Positions 52,928-62,000 of a stretch of DNA of 64,000 bases are shown here, one piece after another (the first letter of the stretch is position 1; each line of letters opens with the position of its first letter). Origin of the DNA: Dokdonella_A ginsengisoli (GTDB lineage: Bacteria; Pseudomonadota; Gammaproteobacteria; Xanthomonadales; Rhodanobacteraceae); contig NZ_JBHSHD010000008.1 in assembly GCF_042652785.1 (NCBI RefSeq), positions 62,001 to 126,000 of the forward strand, in the 5' to 3' direction. Below the pieces are notes generated by a model. That model was given only the letters and a program-made list of their open reading frames with translations, searched no databases and was not told the origin of the DNA. Position numbers and translations under genes: made by a program.

Positions 52928-54358
52928 ATGCGCCTGACGCCGCTCGCCCTCGCTTTCTGTTTCGCCGCCCCCGCCGCGTTCGCCGCCGGCAAGCCGACCA
53001 CGATCGCGCCCGCCGACATCGCGATCGCCGAGCAGCTGCGCGAAAAAGCGCTGCGCGACGACACCGCGTGGGAGTTCACCGAGGGCCTGACCACCGAGGT
53101 CGGCCCGCGCCTGGCCGCGGGTCCGAACGACCTGAAGGCACGCGAGTGGGTCACCGCCCGATTCAAGGCGCTCGGCTTCGACAAGGTGTGGAGCGAACCG
53201 GTCACGTTTCCGAAGTGGGTGCGCCGCGGCGAGCACGCCGAGGTCCTCGCGCCGTTTCCGCAGCCGCTGAGCCTGCTCGCGCTCGGCCACTCGCCGGGCA
53301 CGCCCGCAGGCGGCATCAGCGCCGAGGTGGTGGGCTTCGACTCGTTCGACGCACTGAAGGCGGCCGATCCCGCCGCCGTGCGCGGCAAGATCGTCTACGT
53401 CGGGGCGCGCATGCACGCGCACCAGGACGGCCACGACTACGGCATCGGCTCGCAGGTCCGCGTCGACGGTCCGCCGCTGGCGACGCAGAAAGGCGCCGCA
53501 GCATTCCTGCTGCGTTCGGCCGGCACCGACAACGACCGCCTGCCGCATACCGGCGTGACGCGCTTCGATCCCGGCCAGCCGGCGATTCCGGCGGCCGCAC
53601 TGTCCAGTCCCGATGCCGACCAGATCGAACGCATGCTCAAGCGCGGCCAGCCGGTGCGCGTCAAGCTCGTGCTCGACTGCGGATTCGAGGGCGAATACAC
53701 CGGCGCCAACGTGATCGCCGAACTGCGCGGCTCGAAGACGCCGGACCAGCACTTCGTCATGGGCGGACACCTGGATTCCTGGGACCCGGGCACCGGCGCG
53801 ATCGACGACGCCGCCGGCATCGGCATCTCGGTCGGCGCGGCACGGCTGATCGCGCAGCTGCCGAAGCGGCCGGCGCGCAGCATCCGCGTGGTCGCCTTCG
53901 CCAACGAGGAAGCCGGCCTGTTCGGCGGCAAGGCGATGGCCGAGAAATACCGCAAGTCGATCGGCAACACCGTGCTCGGCAGCGAATCGGACGCCGGCGC
54001 CGACCGCATCTGGAAGATCACCGCGACGGTGAAGCCCGAGGCGCGCGACGCGATCGGCCAGATCGCCGCCGTGCTCAAGCCGCTCGGCATCGAGTACGAC
54101 GCGCAGGCGCCGGGCCGCGGCGGTTCGGACCTGTCGGCGCTGCACGCCGTCGGCATGGCCGGCCTGTCGCTGCACCAGGACGCGACGCGCTATTTCGCCT
54201 GGCACCACACCGCCAACGACACGCTCGACAAGATCGATCCGGAACAGCTGCGCCAGAACGTCGCCGCGTACGCGGTCGTCGCCTACCTCGCCGCGCAGGC
54301 GAACGGCGACTTCGGCTCGGCACCGGGCGCGTTCGCCAAGGACCAGGGCGAGGACTGA
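52928..54358 (+). CDS. Secreted M28-family aminopeptidase with PA-domain insertion
   Basis: A 476-residue exported peptidase. The signal peptide TPLALAFCFAAPAAFAAG is followed by a helical pre-domain, a PA-like insert (about 110-225) and the M28 catalytic core. Zinc ligands are visible in GGHLDSWDPGTGAIDDAAG (about 278-297; His and Asp), ANEEAGLFGGK (Glu-Glu), SESDAG (Asp) and the final His in HHTANDTLDK. Such enzymes remove N-terminal residues from peptides outside the cytoplasm. A stem-loop repeat follows. Confidence 0.93.
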   Translation: MRLTPLALAFCFAAPAAFAAGKPTTIAPADIAIAEQLREKALRDDTAWEFTEGLTTEVGPRLAAGPNDLKAREWVTARFKALGFDKVWSEPVTFPKWVRRGEHAEVLAPFPQPLSLLALGHSPGTPAGGISAEVVGFDSFDALKAADPAAVRGKIVYVGARMHAHQDGHDYGIGSQVRVDGPPLATQKGAAAFLLRSAGTDNDRLPHTGVTRFDPGQPAIPAAALSSPDADQIERMLKRGQPVRVKLVLDCGFEGEYTGANVIAELRGSKTPDQHFVMGGHLDSWDPGTGAIDDAAGIGISVGAARLIAQLPKRPARSIRVVAFANEEAGLFGGKAMAEKYRKSIGNTVLGSESDAGADRIWKITATVKPEARDAIGQIAAVLKPLGIEYDAQAPGRGGSDLSALHAVGMAGLSLHQDATRYFAWHHTANDTLDKIDPEQLRQNVAAYAVVAYLAAQANGDFGSAPGAFAKDQGED

Positions 54359-54399
54359 GCCGCTCCGCGCGCGTCGTGAGGCGCGTGTAAAAGAAGTTT

Positions 54400-54480
54400 T
54401 CTCGCAGAGGCGCAGAGAACGCAGAGGAAAGCATCTTTCCAATGCTCTTTCCTCTGCGTTCTCTGCGCCTCCGCGAGAGA
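54400..54480. repeat. Long palindromic repeat element, copy 2
   Basis: An almost perfect inverted repeat with arms of about 35 bases (54400-54434 and 54442-54478). The left arm begins TCTCGCAGAGGCGCAGAGAA; the right arm is its complement except for two extra bases and one substitution. It is followed by GTTTTTTCC. It lies between convergent genes ending at 54358 and 54514. The related element at 40806-40880 occupies the same kind of site. Confidence 0.8.
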
Positions 54481-54513
54481 TCGTTTTTTCCGCTTCCGCT
54501 TCCGCTTTCCGTC

Positions 54514-55347
54514 TCAGGCGCCGCGCTGACGCCACCACTCACCCAGCAGCACCGCAGCGCTGGCGGAAACGTTGAGGCTCTCGACCGCACCGCTGCCCGG
54601 AATCGTCAGGCGCAGATCCGCCGCCGCGATCATCGCGTCGCTCATGCCCTCGCCTTCGGCGCCGAACACCAGCACCAGCCGGGCCGGCAGCGCCGTCGCA
54701 TACAGCGAAACGCCCTCGCGCGGCACCGTCGCCGCGATCGAATAGCCGTGCGCACGCAGCGCGGACAGCGCCTCGGCCGCGGACGGTGCGCGCGCCAGCG
54801 GCACGGCCTCGGCGGCGCCTTCGGCGACGCGCGCGGCGGCGCCGGAGACTTCGATGCCGTCCGCCGCCGGCACGACCGCGCCGTGCGCGCCGAAGTGCGC
54901 CGCGCTGCGCAGCAGCGCGCCGAGATTGTGCGGATTGCCGACGCCGTCGAGCCACAACAGCAGCGACGGCGCAGGCGCCGGCGGCACGCGCGCGAGCAGA
55001 TCGGCCAGCGCCAGCGGCGCTTCGCGCGCGAGGTCGAAGCACACCCCCTCGTGGTGGCGCGACGCGGTCAGCTTGTCGAGATCGGCTTCCTCGACCACGC
55101 GGTAGCCGAGCCGGTGCCGCACGCACCAGGCGAGCACGTTCTTCAACGCCGGAATGCGCGCCTCGACCAGGTACACCTTGCGCAAGGCCTCGGGCCGCCG
55201 TGCGAACGCGGCGAGGCAGGCGTTGAGGCCGTACAGGCGCGCTTCCTCGTTGCGATGCACCGGCGGCTTCGGCGTCGCCGGCTTGCGCGCCTGCGCTTCC
55301 TGCCACAGCGACGCGCCGCTGCCGCGGCCGGGACGATCCCGATTCAT
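54514..55347 (-). CDS. TrmH/SpoU-family RNA 2'-O-methyltransferase
   Basis: A 277-residue SAM-dependent enzyme. It has an N-terminal substrate-binding domain (about 35-110: RLYGLNACLAAFARRPEALRKVYLVE) and the SPOUT knotted domain with three motifs: DGVGNPHNLGALLRSAAHFG, LVLVFGAEGEGMS and LTIPGSGAVESLNVSASAAVLLGEW. It resembles RlmB/TrmH paralogues; the target nucleotide is not predictable. Its ATG overlaps the acetyltransferase stop (ATGA), so the two are coupled. Confidence 0.92.
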   Translation of the reverse strand: MNRDRPGRGSGASLWQEAQARKPATPKPPVHRNEEARLYGLNACLAAFARRPEALRKVYLVEARIPALKNVLAWCVRHRLGYRVVEEADLDKLTASRHHEGVCFDLAREAPLALADLLARVPPAPAPSLLLWLDGVGNPHNLGALLRSAAHFGAHGAVVPAADGIEVSGAAARVAEGAAEAVPLARAPSAAEALSALRAHGYSIAATVPREGVSLYATALPARLVLVFGAEGEGMSDAMIAAADLRLTIPGSGAVESLNVSASAAVLLGEWWRQRGA

Positions 55348-55901
55348 GCGCCCTCCGCGAGTTCGCGCCGCACCATCGCGTAGACGTACAGGTCGAGCAG
55401 CTCGCCGCGCTTGACCACGGCCGACTTCTGCACGCCCTCGCGCGTGAAGCTGGCCTTCTCGAGCACGCGTGCGGAGGCGGGATTGTTCTCGTACACGGTG
55501 GCGTAGAGGCGGTGCAGGCGGAACGCTTCCATCGCGCGCGGCGCGAACGCGCCGATCACCGCGGTCATGACGCCGCGCCCCCAGTGCCGCTGTCCGAGCC
55601 AGTAGCCGAGTTCGGCCGAATGGCGGTGCACGTCTGCACCTGGATGCAGGCTGACGCCACCGACCGCGGCGCCGTCGATCTGCAGCGCCCAGGCGCGATC
55701 GGAGTCGTCGACGGCGCGCGTCAGCCACGCGCGGCCGTCGTCGCCGGTGTACGGATACGGGAAGCGGTCGCGCAGGCTGCGCGAGACGCTGGCGTCGTTC
55801 GCGCTGGCGACGAGGCTGTCGAGATCGTCGAGGCGCCAGGGGCGCAGCACGGCGACGCCGCAGTCGAGCCGCGGCAGCGGCAGGGAGGCATCGGAAGACA
55901 T
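55344..55901 (-). CDS. GNAT-family acetyltransferase (RimJ/RimL type)
   Basis: A 185-residue N-acetyltransferase of the Acetyltransf_3 type. VAVLRPWRLDDLDSLVASANDASVSRSLRDRFPYPYTGDDGRAWL is the typical N-terminus. The acetyl-CoA loop region is in HSAELGYWLGQRHWGRGVMTAVIGAFAPRAMEAF. LHRLYATVYENNPASARVLEKASFTREG is the conserved end. The substrate could be an amino-terminal or small-molecule amine. The gene starts the two-gene operon. Confidence 0.9.
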   Translation of the reverse strand: MSSDASLPLPRLDCGVAVLRPWRLDDLDSLVASANDASVSRSLRDRFPYPYTGDDGRAWLTRAVDDSDRAWALQIDGAAVGGVSLHPGADVHRHSAELGYWLGQRHWGRGVMTAVIGAFAPRAMEAFRLHRLYATVYENNPASARVLEKASFTREGVQKSAVVKRGELLDLYVYAMVRRELAEGA

Positions 55902-55938
55902 GGCCGCATGCTACACGACGCCCGCAAGAACCGGCCGG

Positions 55939-56015
55939 CGGCCCGATCGCGATGGATCGGGCCGCGGCCGTTGCGCATCATCGGCGGCCTGCGGTCGGGG
56001 CGAGCCGCAGGCCGC
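55939..56015 (-). terminator. Hairpins downstream of the DUF11-repeat gene
   Basis: Two stem-loops: a perfect 10-bp one (55939-55948 with 55955-55964, CGGCCCGATC) and a perfect 11-bp one (55984-55994 with 56005-56015, GCGGCCTGCGG). The second lies 7 bases past the stop of the minus-strand giant gene; the first lies further on. U-tracts are weak, but the placement suggests termination or mRNA protection. Confidence 0.6.
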
Positions 56016-56021
56016 TGCGCG

Positions 56022-59000
56022 CTACTTGCCGGCCTGCCGCCAGCTGCGCCAGGCCAGGCCGAACAGGCTGAGCGCGATCAGCAGCTGCGCCCAGTCGTGC
56101 ACCGCCGGCACCGGATGCGGCTCCTGCGTCGGCGCCACCGAACCGATCGCCGTTGCCGGACACGGCGGCTGCGTTCCGGCCGGCGCGCAAGTGGCGATGC
56201 CGCCCGGCGTGACGGTGGCCGTGTTGACGATGGTCGCCGGCGGATCCGCCGAGACGGTCGCGACGACCGTGTACACCAGCGTCGCTCCGACCGGGAACGT
56301 CGCGATCGTCTCGGCGATCGCGCCGCTGCCGCTGGCGTTCGGGCAGGCCACGCCGCCGGAGGCGGCGCAGGTCCAGGCGAACGCGTCGATGCCAGCCGGG
56401 ATCGGATCGCTGACCAGCGCATCGGTCGCCTCGGCGCTGCCGACGTTGCGCACGGTGATCGTGTAGACCACCGTGCCGCCGGGCTGCAGCGTCGCGGTGT
56501 CCGCGGTCTTGGTGATCAGCAGCTGCGGCGTGCCGGTCGCCGGCGGCACCTCGATCGAGGTGCAGTTCGCCGGCCGCGGCGTGACCGCGCAGTCCGGCGG
56601 CGTCGTGCCGGTCTCGTAGGCGACGTTGCCGATCTGCGTCGTGCCGGCCGGGATCGGATCGACCACGCGCACGACCACGGTCAGGGTCAGCGTGCCGTTC
56701 GCCGGCACCGTCAGACCGGTCCAGCTCACCACGCCGGCGGCGAACGTGCCGCCGTTGTCGGCGGAGACGAAGCTGGTGTTCGCGTCGAGCGGATCGGTGA
56801 CGCCGTAGCCGGTCACCGCGCTGCCGCCGGCATTGCTCAGCACGATCGTGTAGGTCAGCGATTCGCCCGGCGCGGCCAGGCCGTCGCCGTCCGCGTCGGC
56901 GACCGACTTGGCCAGCGTCACCGCGCCTTCGGTCGGCACGATCACGCACTGCGGCCCGGCCGGCGGGCACGACGGCGGCGTGGTGCCGGTTTCGTAGGCG
57001 ACGTTGCCGATCTGCGTCGTACCGGGCGGGATCGGATCGGCGACCTGCACCACCACGCTCAGCACCAAGGTGCCGTTGGCCGGAATCGCCAGGCCGCTCC
57101 AGTTCACCACGCCCGCGGCGAAGGTGCCGCCGTTGGTCGCGCTGACGAACACGGTGTTCGGATCGAGGCGGTCGCTGACGGCGTAGCCCGCCACCGGGCT
57201 GCCACCGGTGTTGGTCAGCGTGATCGTGTAGGTCAGCTGTTCGCCCGGCTCGGCCACACCGGCGACGGCGCCGTCTTCTCCGGCCAGCGCCTTCAGGATC
57301 GTCACCGCGCCCTCGGTCGGAATCACCACGCACTGCCCGCCGGCCGGCGGGCAGGCCGGCGGCGCCGTGCCGGTTTCGTAGGCGACGTTGGCCACCTGCG
57401 TCACACCGGCCGGAATCGGATCGGCTACCTGCACCACCACCGTCAGCACCAGCGAACCGTTCGCCGGCACGACGAGGCCGCTCCAGCTGACCACGCCGGC
57501 CGCGTGCGTGCCGCCGTTGTCGGCGGAGACGAAGGCGGTGTTCGGATCGAGCGCGTCGGTGACGCCGTAGCCGCTCGCGTCGCTGCCGCCGGCATTGGTC
57601 AGCGTGATCGTGTACGTCAGCTGCTCGCCCGGCTCGGCCACGCCCGGCAGTGCGCCGCTCTCGCCCGCCAGCGCCTTGACGATAGTCACCACCGACGGCG
57701 TCGGCGTCGTCGTGCAGTTGTCCGGCTGCGGCGTCGCCGTGCAGTCGGGCGGGCCGATGCTCGGATCGTAGGCGACGTTGCCGATCGCGGTGACGCCGGC
57801 GGGGATCGGGTCGACCACGCGCACGGTCACGCTCAGCGCCAGGCTGCCGTTCGCCGGCACCGTCAGGCCGTTCCATTCCACGTTGCCGCCGGCCAGGGTG
57901 CCGCCGTTGTCGGCGGACACGAACGTCACGTTCGCATCGAGGCGATCGGTGATGCTCTGATCGACCGCATCGCTGCTGCCCTGGTTGTTCAGCGTGATCG
58001 TGTAGGTGAGCTGCTCGCCCGGCTCGGCCACGCCGGCGATGCTGCCGTCCTCGCCGGTCAGCGTCTTCACGATCGCCAGCTGCGGCGTGCCGGTGCAGGT
58101 CAGCGCGCCGCCGTCGGCGCTGCCGCCGAGCGCGGCGGCGTTGCGCAGGCCGCCGTTGGGATTGGCGCAGTCGTCGGCGAGCGCCGGATCGGTCAGCGTG
58201 AAGGTCACCGTGTAGGCGTAGCTCTCGCTGCCGGCCGCAGCGATCGTCTCGCCGGTCACGATCGTGCCGCCGGCCGGCGTCAGCGTGCCGAGCGGGCTCG
58301 ACAACGCGTCGGGGCCGGCGTGCGTGACCGCGCTGACCGCGTCGATCGTGGCGCCGGCGAAGGCGAACACGTCGGACAGGTCGTAGGCACCTTCCGCGCC
58401 GCCGTCGTTGGCGACGGTGACGACGTAGTCGATCGTGTACTGGTTCGGCGTGCCGGTCGGCGTCGGGCCGCTGGCCGCCTTCGTCACGACGACGTCCGGA
58501 ACTTCGCTGCAGGTGCCGACCTGGCCGGCCGAGCTGCCGCCCAGTTCGGCGCGGTTGCGCAGGCCGCCGCCGCTGGCGCAGCTGCCGACCGCGGCCGCGT
58601 CGTCGACCGTGAACACCACGCTGTAGGTGTAGTTCTCGCTCGCGCCCGCGGCGATCGACTCGCCGCCGACGATGACGCCGCCGCCGGCCGTCAGGGTGCC
58701 GAGCGCGACGGCGAGCGGATCGCCGCCGCCGTGCTGCACGGCGCTGACCGACACCACGGTGACGCCGGCGAAGGTGAACGTGTCGGCAAGGTCGTAGCTG
58801 CCCGGCAGCGTGCCGTTGTTCTGCACGTCGACCTGGTAGGTCAGGCGGTACTCGTCCGGGTTGCCGGTCGGCACCGGACCGCTGGCGCTCTTGCCGATGA
58901 CCACGGCCGGCGCGCCGGTGCACGTGGTCGATTCGCCGACCAGCGAGCCGCCGAGCTGCGCGTCGTTGCGCAGGCCGCCATTCGGATCGGCGCAGTCCTG

Positions 59001-62000
59001 CGCGGTGGCCGGATCGGTGATCGTGTAGGTCACCGTATAGGTCCAGCTTTCCGCGCCGCCGGCGGCGATCGTCTCGCCGCTGACGATGCTGCCGCCGTCC
59101 GGCGCGCCGAACGCGCCGAGCGTGCCGTCCCGCGTGTCGCCGCTGGTCGAGGCGTACGCCGGTGCGCTGACCGCATTCACCGTCGCGCCGTTGAACGCGA
59201 GCGTGTCGGACAGGTCGTAGCGGCCGGGCAGGCTGCCGGTGTTGGCGACGTCGATCGTGTAGGTCAGCGTGAACTGGTTCGGACTGCCGCTCGGCACCGG
59301 TGCGGTCGCGGTCTTGACCACGTTCACGCTCGGCGCGCCGGTGCAGGTGTCCGCGGCCGGTGCTCCGGCCGAGGCACCGCCGAGCGCGGCGTGGTTGCGC
59401 AGGCCGCCGGAGGGCGAGGCGCAATCCGCGGCGACGTCGGCGTCGTCGACGGTGTAGGTCACCGTGTAGGTCCAGGTCTCGCTGCCCTGCGCACCGATGC
59501 GCTCGCCGGCGACGATGCCGCCGCCGTTCGGCACGCCGAACGCGCCGAGTACGCCATCCTGCACTTCGCCGTTGCTGCCCGCGTACGCCGGCGCGCTGAC
59601 GGCACTCACCGTCGCGCCGTTGAACGTCAGCGTGTCGGCCAGATCGTAGGTGCCGACGCTGCCGCCGCCGTTGCGTGCGGTCACCACGTAGGTGATCTCG
59701 TACTGGTTCGGCGTGCCGGTCGACGCCGGTGCGCCGGCGCTCTTGCTCAGGGTGACCTGCGGCGCGGTCGGCACGACCACGCACTGCGGTCCCGCCGGCG
59801 GGCAGGCCGGCGGCGGCGTGCCGGTCTGGTAGGCGACGTTGCCGACCTGCGTGACGCCGGCCGGAAGCGGATCGACCACCTGCACCACGACATTGAGCAC
59901 CAGCGTGCCGTTCGCCGGCACGGTCAGGCCGCTCCAGGTCACCGCGCCGGCGGCGGCGGTGCCGCCGTTGTCGGCCGAGACGAACGTGACGTTCGGATCG
60001 AGCGTGTCGGTGACGCCGTAGTTGATCGCGTCGCTGCCGCCCGCGTTGGTCAGGGTGATCGTGTAGGTCAGCTGCTCGCCCGGCTCGGCCTGGCCGGCGA
60101 GGCTGCCGCTCTCCGCGGCGAGCGCCTTGGCGATCGTCACGGCGGGCGCCGTCGGCACGACCACGCACTGCCCGCCGGCCGGCGGACACGCCGGCGGCGT
60201 GGTGCCGGTTTCGTAGGCGACGTTGCCGATCTGCGTGACGCCGGGCGGAAGCGGATCGACGACCTGCACCACGACGCTGAGCACCAGCGTGCCGTTCGCC
60301 GGCACGGTCAGGCCGCTCCAGGTGACGGCACCGCCGGCGGCGCTGCCGCCGTTGTCGGCGGAGACGAACGTGACGTTCGGATCGAGCGTGTCGGTGACGC
60401 CGTAGTCGGTCGCGTCGCTGCCGCCGCTGTTGGTCAGGGTGATCGTGTAGGTCAGCTGCTCGCCCGGTTCGGCCTGGCCGGCCAGCGCGCCGCTCTCCGC
60501 GGCCAGCGCCTTGGCGATCGCGACGTTCGGCGCACCAGTGCAGGTCGCCGCGTCGCCGGTCGCGCTGCCGCCGAGCGCGGCCGCGTTGCGCAGGCCGCCG
60601 GCCGGATTCGCACAGTCGGCCGCGGCGGCTGGATCGGTGACGGTGAAGGTGACCGTGTAGGTGTAGGTCTCCTCTGCCAGCGCGGCGATCGTCTCGCCGG
60701 TGACGATGGTGCCGCCGGCCGGGGTCAGCGTGCCCAGCGTCGTCGCCAGCGGATCGCTGCCGCCGTGCGTGACCGCACTGACCGCGTCGACGGTGGCACC
60801 GGCGAACGCGAAGGCATCGGACAGGTCGTAGCTGCCCGCGGCGGCGCCGGCGTTGTCCACGCTGACCGTGTAGGTCATCGTGTACTGGTTCGGCGTGCCG
60901 GTTGGCGCCGGTGCGCCGGCGGTCTTGGTGATCGCGATGTCCGGCACGTCGCTGCAGGTGCCGACCTGGCCGCTCGAGCTGCCGCCGAGCGCCGCCTGGT
61001 TCTTCAGGCCGCCGCCGGCCGCGCAGGTGCCGACCGCGGCGACGTCGTCGAGCGTGAACACGACGCGGTAGGCGTAGGTCTCGCTCGCGCCCGCGGCGAT
61101 CGTCTCGCCGGTCACGATCGTGCCGCCCGCCGCCGTCAGCGTGCCCAGCGTGGTCGCCAGCGGATCGCTGCCGCCGTGCGTCACCGGGCTCACCGAGACG
61201 ACCGTGACGCCGGCGAAGGTGAACGTGTCGGCCAGGTCGTAGGTGCCCGGCAGCGTGCCGTTGTTCTGCACGCTCACCAGGTAGTCGAGCGCGTACTCGT
61301 CCGGATTGCCGGTCGGCACCGGGCCGCCGGCGCTCTTGCCCACGTTCACCGCCGGCGCGCCAGTACAGGTCGCCGACTGGCCGCTCAGCGAGCCGCCGAG
61401 TTCGGCCCGGTTGCGCAGGCCGCCATTCGGGTCGACGCAGTCCTGCGCCACGGCGGGATCGGTCACGGTGTAGGTGACCGTGTAGGTCCAGGTCTCGGTG
61501 CCGCCCGCGGCGACGCTCTCGCCGGTGACGATGGTGCCGCCGGTCGGCGCGGCGAACGTGCCGAGCGTGCCGTCCTGCACGTCGCCGCTCGACGAGGCGT
61601 ACGCCGGCGCGCTGATCGCGTCCACCGTGGCGCCGTTGAACGCCAGCGTGTCGGCCAGGTCGTAGACGCCCGACAGCGTGCCACTGTTGGTCACGTTGAG
61701 CGTGTAGGTCATCGTGAACTGGTTCGGCGTGCCGGTCGGCACCGGCGCGGCCGCGGTCTTCACGATCGCCACGCTCGGCGCGCCGCTGCAGGTGTCGGCC
61801 GCCGGCGCGCCGGCGGACGCGCCGCCGAGCAGCGCGTGGTTGCGCAGACCGCCGGCCGGGTTGGCGCAGTCGGCCGCGGTGTCCGCATCGGTGACCGTAT
61901 AGGTGACCGTGTAGGTCCAGGTCTCATCCCCCTGCGGCGCGATGCCTTCGCCGGTCACGATCGTGCCGCCGCCGGGCGCGGTGAACGTACCCGGCGTGCC

